A DNA stretch of 62,895 nt from CAZFBA01 sp964517135 (GTDB lineage: Bacteria > Cyanobacteriota > Vampirovibrionia > JBFMGH01): assembly GCA_964517135.1 (NCBI GenBank), contig CAZFBA010000023.1, forward strand, positions 1-62,895. The letters are read 5' to 3'. Shown in pieces: positions 8,460 through 17,821 of the stretch. A model generated the notes under the pieces. The model saw only the letters and a program-made list of their open reading frames with translations, did no database searches and had not been told where the DNA came from. A program made the position numbers and the translations under genes. How positions within the stretch are numbered: the stretch's first letter is position 1; each line of letters starts with the position of its first letter.

Positions 8460-9410
8460 ATGAATATTCGAGAACTAGCAATAAATAGCCGTATTAACGA
8501 TGTTATCTATCAGGTTCGTAATGCATCTTTCAGAGAAGGTGATGGGGCTAAAGGCTATTATCTAATGCGCCTTGGTGATAGAACAGGTCAAATTGATGCC
8601 ATATGGTTAAATGCATCTGATGTCGATCTAAAAGTTGGTGATTTTGTTAAAGTAGAGGCAAAAGTTCAGAAATATCAGGGTCGATTGCAGCTAAAAATTA
8701 ATACCTGTCATAAAATAGACCCAGAGACAATTGACCATCAAAACTATAACCTTAGTGCTGTCAATAAAAAAGAATTGCTGGATAAATTGCATCATTATGT
8801 TGAATCTATTGAAATCAAACCACTTTATGATGTTATAAAGCACATCATTTTTGAAGAACTATATGATGACTTTTGTAATGCGCCGGCAGCAACCTTTAAT
8901 CATCACTCTTATATTGGTGGCCTGCTGGAACATTCTATAAGCGTAACAGAGATTTGTAACGCCTGTATTCCACTTTATAAGGGTGTCAATAAAGATATAT
9001 TAATTGCTGGTGCCCTGATACACGATATAGGCAAGGTGTATGAGTTTGAGTTTGGTGAGTCCATATCATATACAACAAAAGGTAACCTGTTTGGCCACAT
9101 TTTTATGGGTGCAAATAAGTTTCAACAAGAATGCGATAGGCTGACAGGTTTTCCAGAATTTATTTCTAACCATCTTATACATATTATACTCAGTCACCAT
9201 GGCTTAATGGAAAGAGGCTCCCCCGTTGAACCACGCACACTGGAAGCTATACTTGTGCATAAGGCTGATACAGCCGATGCAGACGCCAATGCTTTTAAGC
9301 TTTCAGAAATCGAAAGTGCCGGTGGAAACTGGTTAATTAGTCGAACATTAAATAGAATAATTTATCTGGAAACAGAATCTGACTTTGAAATGAGGAAATC
9401 AAATGAATAA
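8460..9410 (+). CDS. YhaM-type 3'-5' exoribonuclease (OB-fold plus HD domain)
   Basis: 316 residues. An N-terminal OB-fold nucleic-acid-binding domain (DRTGQIDAIWLN, VGDFVKVEAKVQKYQGRLQL, about 10-85) precedes an HD domain. HD metal ligands are visible: H148/H149, GLLEHS near 155-160, and IHDIGKVYE with the HD pair at 188-189. This arrangement matches the YhaM/Cbf1 family, 3'-5' exonucleases acting on RNA and single-stranded DNA. It overlaps gpmI by 8 bp and is probably co-transcribed with it. The ribosome site at the ATG is weak. Confidence 0.88.
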   Translation: MNIRELAINSRINDVIYQVRNASFREGDGAKGYYLMRLGDRTGQIDAIWLNASDVDLKVGDFVKVEAKVQKYQGRLQLKINTCHKIDPETIDHQNYNLSAVNKKELLDKLHHYVESIEIKPLYDVIKHIIFEELYDDFCNAPAATFNHHSYIGGLLEHSISVTEICNACIPLYKGVNKDILIAGALIHDIGKVYEFEFGESISYTTKGNLFGHIFMGANKFQQECDRLTGFPEFISNHLIHIILSHHGLMERGSPVEPRTLEAILVHKADTADADANAFKLSEIESAGGNWLISRTLNRIIYLETESDFEMRKSNE

Positions 9411-10971
9411 TCAAAAAGTATTACTTACAATTCTTGATGGTTTTGGTATATCAGAACAAACAGAGGGCAACGCTATTAAATTAGCCAGTATGCCCAATTA
9501 TGATAAACTGCTGCTCAAGTATCCACACACTCAAATAAGGGGTGACGGCCTTGCAGTAGGGCTGCCTGAAGGACAGATGGGCAATTCAGAAGTTGGCCAT
9601 CTTAATATTGGCGCAGGAAGAGTTGTCTACCAGGAATATACCAGAATAAATAAATCCATTGAAGATAAGTTATTTTTTGAAAATAAAGAGTTTCTTAAGG
9701 CGATAGATCATGCCAAAAGAAACAACTCTGCCCTTCATGTAATGGGATTAGTTAGTCCGGGCGGGGTTCATAGCGCAATGAATCATCTCTATGCCCTGAT
9801 AGATCTGGCTAAAACTTACGGCGTTGAAAAATTTTATCTGCATGCCTTCCTTGATGGACGTGATACGCCACCATCCTCTGCGGCTGGATATCTTCAAGAG
9901 GTTGAAGAAAAACTTAAAGATACAGGCATGCCTGTAATTGCTTCAGTCATAGGTCGTTATTATGCCATGGATAGAGATAATCGCTGGGAAAGAGTTCAGC
10001 AGGCCTATGATGCCCTGCTTCTTGGTGAGGGTAAAAAGGCAAATATTTCTTATGAAGGCGTTAAACAATCTTATGCTGAAGGCGTAACAGACGAGTTTGT
10101 AAAACCGATCATTGTGCTTGATGAAGGAAGAATCAGTGATAACGATGCTATAATATTCTTTAATTTCAGGCCTGATAGAGCCAGAGAAATAACTAAAGCT
10201 ATTATGTTTAAAGATTTCGATGGCTTCAAAAGAAAAAAAGTTCTAAAAAACATATATTATGTTACGATGACCCAGTATGATGAAACGTTTAACCTTCCGG
10301 TAGCTTTTCCTCCGCAGCATTTGTTCCATATTCTGGCTGATGTGCTGGATTATCATGGAATTAAACAGTTTAGAACAGCCGAAACAGAAAAATATGCGCA
10401 CGTTACGTTTTTCTTTAATGGTGGAGTAGAAAAAGCCCTGCCCACAGAAGCAAGATGTTTGGTGCCTTCTCCGAAGGTTGCAACCTATGACCTGAAACCT
10501 GAAATGAGTGCTTATGAAGTAGCAGACAAAGTAATTGAGGCTTTATATAATCCTGAATATCAGTTTGTGCTGGTAAACTTTGCAAACCCTGATATGGTAG
10601 GTCATACCGGAGTTCTTGAGGCTGCTATAAAGGCAGTTGAAGCAATAGATGATGTGCTGGGTAAAATTTATAAAGCAGTACTTGATAACAATGTAGCAAT
10701 GATTCTCACGGCTGACCATGGCAATTGTGAGACAATGAAAGAACCTGACGGCAGCCCGCATACGGCACACACCACTAACCCGGTACCTTTCATATTGATT
10801 AATTCTCAAGAAGCCTATGGCTTAAGAGAAACAGGTAAACTGGCTGATATATCGCCCACTGTTCTTGACCTGATGGATATAAAACCTCCTAAAGAGATGG
10901 ATGGTGAATCTATGCTGGTTAAAAAAACTGATATTCAATATGTTGAAACAGCCCTGCAAAAGCACCAATAA
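9403..10971 (+). CDS. gpmI: 2,3-bisphosphoglycerate-independent phosphoglycerate mutase
   Basis: GpmI interconverts 3- and 2-phosphoglycerate in glycolysis and gluconeogenesis, using manganese and a phosphoserine intermediate. The 522 residues cover the full family. ILDGFGI (metal Asp 12), GQMGNSEVGHLNIGAGR (catalytic Ser 62), HAFLDGRDTPP, RYYAMDRDNRW and the metal site ADHGNCE near 441 are all intact. GAGGAAA upstream fixes the start at 9403, inside the preceding gene. It ends just before a 10-bp-stem hairpin and faces a minus-strand gene. Confidence 0.97.
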   Translation: MNNQKVLLTILDGFGISEQTEGNAIKLASMPNYDKLLLKYPHTQIRGDGLAVGLPEGQMGNSEVGHLNIGAGRVVYQEYTRINKSIEDKLFFENKEFLKAIDHAKRNNSALHVMGLVSPGGVHSAMNHLYALIDLAKTYGVEKFYLHAFLDGRDTPPSSAAGYLQEVEEKLKDTGMPVIASVIGRYYAMDRDNRWERVQQAYDALLLGEGKKANISYEGVKQSYAEGVTDEFVKPIIVLDEGRISDNDAIIFFNFRPDRAREITKAIMFKDFDGFKRKKVLKNIYYVTMTQYDETFNLPVAFPPQHLFHILADVLDYHGIKQFRTAETEKYAHVTFFFNGGVEKALPTEARCLVPSPKVATYDLKPEMSAYEVADKVIEALYNPEYQFVLVNFANPDMVGHTGVLEAAIKAVEAIDDVLGKIYKAVLDNNVAMILTADHGNCETMKEPDGSPHTAHTTNPVPFILINSQEAYGLRETGKLADISPTVLDLMDIKPPKEMDGESMLVKKTDIQYVETALQKHQ

Positions 10972-10990
10972 GTTTAATATATTCAGCAGC

Positions 10991-11019
10991 AAGTGATTTA
11001 CCCTGTAGATAAATCACTT
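10991..11019. terminator. Bidirectional terminator-like hairpin
   Basis: AAGTGATTTA and TAAATCACTT form a perfect 10-bp stem with a 9-base loop, lying between the convergent gpmI and 11042-11806 genes. The following tracts are only moderately T-rich, so termination strength is uncertain. Confidence 0.55.
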
Positions 11020-11041
11020 TCAACTTTCAGAGATTGAGCTT

Positions 11042-11806
11042 TTAAATACTTTCCAGAATAATTCTATGGTTTCGCTTGTCTATAGTGACCATAAACTGTT
11101 CCAGAAAGCTAAGACCGAGCAGCCCTGTAACATTATTAGCTGCTGGCAGATCATGTATAGTTACCTCTACGTTTTTGGCTTCCAGCCCATTTATATTAAT
11201 AGAGCCAAGAGTTACTTTAGGAACCTGTATGACTCCGTTGGCGGTTTTTAGAGATATCATGCGGGCATGACTAAGATCCAGATTGAGATCCATGGCAGTT
11301 TTACGAGATATAGATGTGTATGTTGCACCAGTATCAAGTATAAAGTTGACTCCCAGTCTATTATTAATAACCACATTGGGTACTATAATAGCGTTATTAT
11401 TTCTTGAAGTAGATATAACTACTTTATTAGGAGCCGGAGTAACAACATTAACCATAGGTGAGGGTTCTTGATCTTTAATAAATTTTCTTTTAGCACTGGC
11501 AATAAGCGCAATACCTCTTGAAGCTTTGTTTGCTGCTTCTGTACCGGGTGCCAGCTCCATTACCTTGCGATACTGTTCTTCTGCCTCAAAAATATTACCT
11601 CTCTGTACAAGTGTAATAGCCAGATAATACCTGTAGTTTGAATTATCAGGGAATATCTTTATAGCTTCTCTAAAATAATATTCAGCCAGTTGATAATTAG
11701 AGTTGCGATAAGCAGCGACACCATCCTGATATAAATCTGCAAAGCTTTGCTGAGGAGTAGCTATTAATAAAACTAACAGGATCAAACTCGCTATTATCTT
11801 CTTCAT
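11042..11806 (-). CDS. Exported TPR protein with retropepsin-like aspartyl protease domain
   Basis: 254 residues. A signal peptide (KKIIASLILLVLLIATPQQSFA) is followed by two TPR units (YRNSNYQLAEYYFREAIKIFP, RGNIFEAEEQYRKVMELAP), a linker, and a C-terminal clan AA aspartyl protease fold. The catalytic motif is FILDTGATYTSIS (DTGA near 157-160), followed by TANGVIQVPKVTLGSININ and GLLGLSFLEQF. Single-domain bacterial retropepsin-like proteases dimerise. The TPR part may supply partner or membrane-complex contacts in the cell envelope. GAGGAAA sits 4-5 bases before the ATG. The substrate is unknown. Confidence 0.85.
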   Translation of the reverse strand: MKKIIASLILLVLLIATPQQSFADLYQDGVAAYRNSNYQLAEYYFREAIKIFPDNSNYRYYLAITLVQRGNIFEAEEQYRKVMELAPGTEAANKASRGIALIASAKRKFIKDQEPSPMVNVVTPAPNKVVISTSRNNNAIIVPNVVINNRLGVNFILDTGATYTSISRKTAMDLNLDLSHARMISLKTANGVIQVPKVTLGSININGLEAKNVEVTIHDLPAANNVTGLLGLSFLEQFMVTIDKRNHRIILESI

Positions 11807-12129
11807 ATTTTCCTCAAAATTTTGTTAAATCAAGTTATTATCCGGCTCCCCGGCAAATGAAAATTTTATTTTGGGGTGACTTTATCATGATATCGATAAT
11901 TTCATAATAAACTTGAGAGGGCAGTTAACAATATCCACCATCTGGTTGAGATTTGATTCAGAGTTATATCAGGTATACTAAACGAGCCCTGTATCTTCTG
12001 AAATTTGATTTCTTATGACATATATTATATTTAAAATAATTACTGTCCTGTTAAATTTTCTAATCCAAAAGAGAGATTATGACAGGTTTTATACATCTAA
12101 ATAAAATCTTTTACCCGGGGTGAATAGCT
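11807..12129. other. Intergenic region with one ACCCGGGGTGA palindrome
   Basis: 323 bp between two minus-strand genes. The only notable element is TTACCCGGGGTGAA at 12111-12124, just after the 3' end of the 12130-12432 gene. It matches the palindromes clustered upstream of the pilins at 17.8-18.3 kb. Otherwise AT-rich with no gene seen. Confidence 0.45.
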
Positions 12130-12432
12130 TTATTCAAAAGGGCTCTGCCATTGAACTTCATTTTGGTGGGTCATGATTTCAGAAATATCTTCTTCTTCGA
12201 TGCTGAAGGCTTCAAAAATCTTGTTTTCATTGTCATAGGTGCCGAGAAGCTTGTGCCCGAGATATGTATTCAACTGACCCGGAACCCTTATGTTGGTAGG
12301 ATTTTCCTGCCTGAAAATAGTGAGCTTCACATCTGACGGGAAGTTTTTAATCATAAAATGTATTAATGCTTTGGCTGTTGTTGATTGCCCTTTGTTTTTT
12401 ATCTGTTCTTTTGATATTTTAACTTTTTCCAC
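12130..12432 (-). CDS. Small hypothetical protein downstream of pyrF
   Basis: 100 residues. The GTG start at 12432 overlaps the last base of the pyrF stop codon, and GAGGTG inside the pyrF end serves as its ribosome site, so the two are translationally coupled. It is soluble and mixed alpha/beta in appearance, with a basic N-terminal third and an acidic C-terminal third (FEAFSIEEEDISEIMTHQNE). I do not recognise the family. The tight coupling suggests a conserved pair, but no role in pyrimidine metabolism can be read from the sequence. Confidence 0.65.
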   Translation of the reverse strand: MEKVKISKEQIKNKGQSTTAKALIHFMIKNFPSDVKLTIFRQENPTNIRVPGQLNTYLGHKLLGTYDNENKIFEAFSIEEEDISEIMTHQNEVQWQSPFE

Positions 12433-13199
12433 TATAAACTCACCTCGATAGCTTCTTCTATTTCGTCTACAACAAGTTTAATTGCTGAAATGTGGTCTTT
12501 GGCCATAGTAATAGGCCTTCCCACAACAAGATAGTCAGAGCCGGCTTCAATAGCTTCTCGTGGTGTCAGCACACGCAGCTGGTCGTTTATTTGCGCCCAG
12601 GTTGGCCTGATAGCCGGGGTTAGAATAATGAAATTGTTATTGACTCTTTTTCTAACTTCTTTTGCCTCACATCCGCTAATGACAACACCTGACAGGCCTG
12701 AATCTTTAGCCAGTCTTGTCAGTCTTAACGTATAATCACATACATGACCGGGTATGCCTATTTCTTCATTGACGGTTTTCTGGCCGAGGCTGGTTAAAAT
12801 TGTTACGCCAAGAATTCTGGGTTCAGGCATGCTGAGTTCCTGTGCTCTTTTTTTTGAGGCTTCTACACAGGTTTTAATCATTTTTGAGCCGCCTGTTGTA
12901 TGAATACTAAAAAAATTAACTCCTTTGTCAATCAGTGCTTCACTTGCCCTTGCAACCGTATTGGGTATATCATTAAATTTGCCGTCGAAATAGACGGTTC
13001 CCCCTTCACCTTGAATGATATCAATTATTCTGGGCCCTACAGAAGTATAAAGGCACATGCCTATTTTAAAAATAGACACATAATCTTTCAGGTCTCTTAT
13101 AATTCTGGTCAATTTATCGACATCTATCACATCAAGAGATAGAATAAGCTTATCTTTTGCTGAAATTTTCTTTTTATCCATACAAGTCAGTTTATGCAA
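12432..13199 (-). CDS. pyrF: Orotidine 5'-phosphate decarboxylase
   Basis: PyrF decarboxylates OMP to UMP, the last step of de novo pyrimidine synthesis. The 255 residues contain the catalytic array DGKFNDIPNT (Asp 72, Lys 74, Asp 77, Thr 81), the N-terminal strand LILSLDV, the phosphate-gripping region TPAIRPTW and the late LVVGRPI motif, all typical of the short bacterial form. The longest reading begins at TTG 13199; an ATG six codons later (13181) is an alternative and neither has a strong ribosome site. Confidence 0.94.
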   Translation of the reverse strand: MHKLTCMDKKKISAKDKLILSLDVIDVDKLTRIIRDLKDYVSIFKIGMCLYTSVGPRIIDIIQGEGGTVYFDGKFNDIPNTVARASEALIDKGVNFFSIHTTGGSKMIKTCVEASKKRAQELSMPEPRILGVTILTSLGQKTVNEEIGIPGHVCDYTLRLTRLAKDSGLSGVVISGCEAKEVRKRVNNNFIILTPAIRPTWAQINDQLRVLTPREAIEAGSDYLVVGRPITMAKDHISAIKLVVDEIEEAIEVSL

Positions 13200-13394
13200 T
13201 TCTAGCCTGAGTGAAGTTTATCATCTTAATGTGAGACAGACAATAATTTAGACGATTAAGTTTACAATGTCAGTATTTTAATGCCATTAGCAGATATACT
13301 AAATGACATAAAGAATTAAACAAGTCTAAAATTCTTCAAGATACCTCTGTAATCATTAATTTTGTAATTAATCAGAGATTTTTTATCTCTTATT

Positions 13395-13427
13395 AAATAA
13401 AAGAAAATCCTGGTTTTGAGCCAGGAT
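13395..13427 (-). terminator. Intrinsic terminator of the response-regulator gene
   Basis: On the minus strand, ATCCTGG - seven bases - CCAGGAT is followed by TTTTCTTTTATTT. It lies 31 bp after the stop codon of 13458-14162. Confidence 0.75.
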
Positions 13428-13457
13428 AATAAAAGATAAATTTCAGTTATTTAGATT

Positions 13458-14162
13458 TTATACAGCTGCTTTTGCCCTTCTGTCAAGAAGTCCGTGTTTA
13501 ATGGCATATAAAACAGCCTGTGTTCTGTCATTAACCTGCAATTTTTGAAAAATATTGTTCACATGGGTTTTAACTGTTGTCTCGCTTATAAATAGATTTT
13601 TAGCCACACCCTTGTAAGTAATACCCTCTGTTAAAAGAGTAAGTACCTCTTCTTCTCTTTGAGTTAAGTAGTTAAGGAGATTTTCGCCTTCCGGTTCTAT
13701 AGTTGTATCTTTTGTATTTTCAACACAGAACTGATCAAAGAATTTTGTAGCTATTGTAGTAGGTAAGAAGACTTTGCCCAGTTTAACCTGCTCAATTGCA
13801 TTAGTAAGCTGTGAAACAACCATCGTTTTAAGAATATAGCCACGTGCACCGACTTTCATTGCTCTAAAAATTAGATCCTGATCGTCATAGCCAGTAAGGG
13901 TAATGATTTTAGCCTTTGGATCCTGAGCAAGAATTTTCTGTATAGTTGTAATACCATCCATTTCTGGCATGTTCATATCCATTAAAATGAGATCAGGTCT
14001 GGATTTTTTAACCATTTTTATGGCATCTTCCCCGCAGGTAGCAATAGCGAGTACTTTATAGTTTGTTTCGTTTTCAATAAGCTGCTTGATCCCTCTTGAA
14101 TGTTCTAAATGATCGTCAACGACCAGAATATTAAAACTCTTCTGAGCATCAAATCTGTGCAT
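13458..14162 (-). CDS. NarL/FixJ-type response regulator
   Basis: 234 residues. An N-terminal receiver domain carries the acidic pair D16/D17, the phospho-acceptor D62 (LILMDMNMPEMDG), Thr in ITLTGYDD and the conserved Lys in GYILK near 115. A C-terminal LuxR-type helix-turn-helix follows (LTQREEEVLTLLTEG, ISETTVKTHVNNIFQKL, about 167-225). It is expected to be a transcription factor activated by a histidine kinase, but none is encoded nearby. GAGGAGG upstream of the ATG confirms the start. Targets are unknown; the pilin genes 0.5-4 kb away are possible. Confidence 0.93.
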   Translation of the reverse strand: MHRFDAQKSFNILVVDDHLEHSRGIKQLIENETNYKVLAIATCGEDAIKMVKKSRPDLILMDMNMPEMDGITTIQKILAQDPKAKIITLTGYDDQDLIFRAMKVGARGYILKTMVVSQLTNAIEQVKLGKVFLPTTIATKFFDQFCVENTKDTTIEPEGENLLNYLTQREEEVLTLLTEGITYKGVAKNLFISETTVKTHVNNIFQKLQVNDRTQAVLYAIKHGLLDRRAKAAV

Positions 14163-14715
14163 GCCCTGCCTCCTCGTTAATATGTCCTACAATCCCTTTC
14201 CATTCGATACTGACTGGTTTTTTGTTATCGTTTTTTACCACAACAACTGCATTACTGTAAGCATATTAACCTTTTTAGAGGATAGTCTTCATCGGCTAAG
14301 TGGTGTAACTTTCTCATGCAGAGGGTTTAGACCATCTCATGCGTTTAAAGTAGACCATCAGGTTAATAAATCAGGCAAAAACCGCTCATAGTATGAAGCT
14401 AATATTCAGGCTTAGAAAATTAATCATCTATATGATGTACAACATTTACTTTAATTGTTTTTCATTTATTTAATGGAAAAAAGACGCTCATAACTTTTAT
14501 TTTTGGAAATAAGAAATTAACCGTTCTTTATTTTGGATAAACCGTTGTGTCATCTGGCTCTTTAGGGTCAAATTATGTTAAGAATATTACATTTCGCCAA
14601 ATTTACGTTTGGAATATCAAAAAAATGGGTATGAATAAACATGAAGGATGTGTATTTATTAATAAATTACATCATGCATGCAAAATGAAGTTAAATAATA
14701 CATGAGGGTGGTCTT
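14163..14715. other. Divergent intergenic region
   Basis: 553 bp between the response regulator and the 547-residue pilin-like gene. The first 230 bases are open in one frame but lack coding character. The remainder is AT-rich and should contain promoters for both genes. I see no strong hairpin or RNA gene. Confidence 0.4.
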
Positions 14716-16359
14716 ATGATTCAAAAGAGAAGGTTGTCTTTAGGTGCAGAAAGCGTTGAGATTGCGCTTATTAGTGCAATAGCTCTCGCAGTAGGCATTG
14801 GAGCATTTTTGTTATTCGGAGATGAAATACAAACAGTATTTCAAAACCCTGCATCGCCTGTGTTGATGGCATCAAATATGAATGAAGCTGATAATATTGC
14901 CGGTACAGGTGAAGCTGGCCTCAGAACTGATATCGACAAAAGTCTTTCTTCATCATCCAACTATATTACCAAAAGCTATCAGGATAAAAGTATAGGCAGC
15001 GAAATAGGCCTTGAAACAACCGGCGCAGCAGGCGGAGACGCAGCCATTGGCGGAACCTATATTGTAGATGACCCGTCAGCACTATTTGACGGAGACCCGT
15101 CTACTACCGGCAATGCTCTGTTAGATGCAGCTCTCGCCGCCAAAGCTTCAGCAGAAAACCTTGTCAGCTCTGCAAGTAATGCTTTAGGCCAGGCCAATAT
15201 GCTTGATAATATCGTTGCCAACATGGAAAATAAGCTGGTAAATGAAACTAATTTTCTTAATGAGCTGGATACTACTTTGACTCTTTTAAAAGATCAACTT
15301 GAAATGGTAACTATCAACATTGAAGCAATTGTTGGTCTTCAGGCAGCAGCTAATAGCATTACACTAACTGTTGCAGATACATTATCTCTTATTAATGGCC
15401 TTAACTCTTCACTTGTAGAACAGGCCAACAACAATACCATCGTAGGTAACGATATTCTTGGCACCAATCAGGATTATATGGATGCTTATGATGCATATCA
15501 GGATCTAAAAGATCAATATGAAGCCGGCTGGACAACAACCTGTGATACTGCTGATCCGCCTGTCTGTTCAGATACCAACACTTCTGGTATCTTAGAAGAA
15601 GATGTGCTAGCAGCAGAAGCCCAGGCACAAATGCTGCTTGATAATATCAATGGCCAGGTAGCAGGCATAAAAGATCAAATGACAGATCTTGTTGAAAACC
15701 TTGAAGATCTTAAAGATGATGCTGAAGACGCCGGCGAAGCAGCAGAAGACCTCCTCAAAGATTCTAAAAAGGTACTTAAAGAAGCCTTCTGGAATAAACA
15801 CCTCTTTGATCATTGCAATACAATACCTGAAATGATTTCAACAGCTGAATCACAACTTGCTAAAGGCTGGGGCATTAAAAATAAAGATGCAGCAGAAGAC
15901 GCTATTGAGCTTCTCTATAAAGCATTAGAAGCTTATACCGACTGGCAGTTGCTGGAAGCCCAGGTGCAGGTTGCTGAATCAAACCTTGATCAGCTTAAAG
16001 CTCTTGTTGAAGCTGTTGAAAATGGTGCTGACACAATATCGTTTGAAAGCAGCAGCATTGGCAGTGATGTTCTTGTCTCAACAAGCAATGAATCATTGAA
16101 CTTTATTGTTAATTCAAATGTGGCTGTTCAATCACTCTTAGACCAGGCTGCTGATCTTGACGCACAAATCATTAAGGTAATGCAATATATTGAATCTCAA
16201 AAATCATATATCTCCAGTCTTGAAACACAGATTGACAATACAAAACTAAATGCTCAGGATAGTCAGGACAAAGCCCAGGCACTGGTCACAACAGCAGAAG
16301 AGGCTGTAGACAAAGCTGATGACGTAATTAATGACATTGTCACCTTCAGTGGTGGATAA
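14716..16359 (+). CDS. Large pilin-like protein with coiled-coil ectodomain
   Basis: 547 residues. The N-terminus is basic (MIQKRRLSLG), then AESVEIALISAIALAVGIGA forms a single hydrophobic helix with a Glu at position +5 after the Gly. That is the layout of Flp/type IVb prepilins (compare GQSLVEYGLILALVSV in the pilin at 18375). Unlike a normal Flp pilin of 50-70 residues, about 500 residues follow. They are rich in Ala, Asp, Glu and Leu with long heptad stretches (155-260, 300-350, 385-440, 465-535) and one Cys-bearing loop (TTCDTADPPVCSDT). The protein is likely membrane-anchored or pilus-associated. A GAGGGTGG ribosome site precedes it. Confidence 0.75.
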   Translation: MIQKRRLSLGAESVEIALISAIALAVGIGAFLLFGDEIQTVFQNPASPVLMASNMNEADNIAGTGEAGLRTDIDKSLSSSSNYITKSYQDKSIGSEIGLETTGAAGGDAAIGGTYIVDDPSALFDGDPSTTGNALLDAALAAKASAENLVSSASNALGQANMLDNIVANMENKLVNETNFLNELDTTLTLLKDQLEMVTINIEAIVGLQAAANSITLTVADTLSLINGLNSSLVEQANNNTIVGNDILGTNQDYMDAYDAYQDLKDQYEAGWTTTCDTADPPVCSDTNTSGILEEDVLAAEAQAQMLLDNINGQVAGIKDQMTDLVENLEDLKDDAEDAGEAAEDLLKDSKKVLKEAFWNKHLFDHCNTIPEMISTAESQLAKGWGIKNKDAAEDAIELLYKALEAYTDWQLLEAQVQVAESNLDQLKALVEAVENGADTISFESSSIGSDVLVSTSNESLNFIVNSNVAVQSLLDQAADLDAQIIKVMQYIESQKSYISSLETQIDNTKLNAQDSQDKAQALVTTAEEAVDKADDVINDIVTFSGG

Positions 16360-16400
16360 AAAATAACAAGTTAATTATTCTGCACTATCGATATAATAGG

Positions 16401-16429
16401 GGCTATCCTGAAAAGGGTAGCCTCTTTTT
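16401..16429 (+). terminator. Intrinsic terminator
   Basis: GGCTATCC - TGAAAA - GGGTAGCC is followed by TCTTTTT. It ends transcription of the pilin-like gene 42 bp after its stop codon. Confidence 0.8.
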
Positions 16430-16602
16430 AAGTTATAAATAATAAAACTTTAAGTATAACAACTGCAACTCACTTTTTTCAGGTATTATCAGGATATAGC
16501 TTTACTGGCTTTATTGCAACATCCAAAAAACACCTTTATTTTCGGTTAATTTTGATATATAGTAATCGGTAAAGTTATGAATAAATTGGAGAAAAGATAA
16601 AT

Positions 16603-17805
16603 ATGAGCCAGAATATTCAAGAAAAAACAGTAGATTTCCCGGTTTCACCAAGGCTATCAAATCTGCCAATGTATGTATTTGCAGAATTAGACGTTTTTAA
16701 AGCAGAAGCAAGAGCCAGAGGTCTTGACGTTATTGATCTTGGCATCGGTAGCCCCGATCAGCCAACACCTGCTCCAATTATTGAAGCAGCCCGGAAAGCA
16801 CTTGCAAACCCTCAAAACCACGGATACCCTAACTTTAGAGGCAAACCAGAATTCAGAAAAGCTGTTTCTGCCTGGATGCAAGAACGCTACAATGTAGATA
16901 TAAACTGTGAAAACGAAGTTTTACCTTTGATCGGCTCAAAAGAAGGTATATTCCACCTTACTATGGCATATACAGATCCGGGTGATGTGAATATAGTGCC
17001 TGATCCTTATTATCCTGTGCACTCACGGGCTACCTGGCTGGCTGGCGGTGATGTTCATCATGTTCCTTTAAAAGCTGAAAATGATTTTCTGGTTGACCTG
17101 AAGTCTATACCTGAAGACATAGCCAGAAAAGCTAAAATGATTTTTGTTAATTATCCTAATAACCCTACTTCTGCCTGTGCACCGGTTGAGTTTTATGAAG
17201 AGCTGGTAGACTATTGCAGAAAATATAACATTATACTTGTTTCTGATCTTGCTTATGGCGAGATAGGTTTTGATGGATACCGTCCGCCCAGCGTTTTCAA
17301 CGCCCCAGGAGCAAAAGACCTGGCAATAGAATTTCATAGTTGTTCAAAAAGCTTTTCTATGGCTGGCTGGCGTGTAGGATTTGCCGTAGGTAATAAAAAT
17401 CTTATTAATGGCCTGTTTAGTCTTAAAACTAACTGTGATTATGGCCTGGCATCAGCTATGCAGGATGCTGCTATTGCTGCCCTTCAGATGGATAAGCAAT
17501 TTTTGCTTGATATTAACCGCACATACCAGAGAAGGCGTAACCTTGTTGTAGATGGTTTTAGAGAAATGGGCTGGGATCTTGAGTATCCTAAAGCAACTAT
17601 GTATGTATGGTTCAGAGTGCCGGAAGGCTATGATTCTAAATCCTGGATCAAGTCAGTGCTGGATAAAACAGGTGTCTGCATGACTCCGGGCATAGCTTTT
17701 GGCCAGCATAGCGACGGATACTTCAGAATATCACTGGTTCAAAATGATACAAAACTACAAGAAGCGATACAAAGGCTTAAAGATAATAACATTTCCTTCA
17801 AATAA
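16603..17805 (+). CDS. Class I aminotransferase, probably LL-diaminopimelate type
   Basis: 400 residues, a PLP-dependent fold-type I aminotransferase. The Schiff-base Lys is in SCSKSFSMAGWRVGF, near residue 249. PNNPTSA and the phosphate-contacting Arg of the same motif are intact, and the C-terminal substrate Arg lies in YFRISLVQN. The N-terminal LSNLPMYVFAELDVFKAEA and DLGIGSPDQPTP resemble the cyanobacterial group usually annotated as LL-diaminopimelate aminotransferase, which makes LL-DAP directly from tetrahydrodipicolinate for lysine and peptidoglycan. Other aspartate or alanine aminotransferases are possible. It has its own ribosome site (GGAGAA) and probably its own terminator. Confidence 0.85.
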   Translation: MSQNIQEKTVDFPVSPRLSNLPMYVFAELDVFKAEARARGLDVIDLGIGSPDQPTPAPIIEAARKALANPQNHGYPNFRGKPEFRKAVSAWMQERYNVDINCENEVLPLIGSKEGIFHLTMAYTDPGDVNIVPDPYYPVHSRATWLAGGDVHHVPLKAENDFLVDLKSIPEDIARKAKMIFVNYPNNPTSACAPVEFYEELVDYCRKYNIILVSDLAYGEIGFDGYRPPSVFNAPGAKDLAIEFHSCSKSFSMAGWRVGFAVGNKNLINGLFSLKTNCDYGLASAMQDAAIAALQMDKQFLLDINRTYQRRRNLVVDGFREMGWDLEYPKATMYVWFRVPEGYDSKSWIKSVLDKTGVCMTPGIAFGQHSDGYFRISLVQNDTKLQEAIQRLKDNNISFK

Positions 17806-17821
17806 AATGAGTATATACTCA

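Noticed and set aside
14161..14391. Plus-strand open frame opposite the response-regulator start
   Set aside because: It starts on the ribosome site of the opposite gene, has no ribosome site of its own and lacks protein-like composition.
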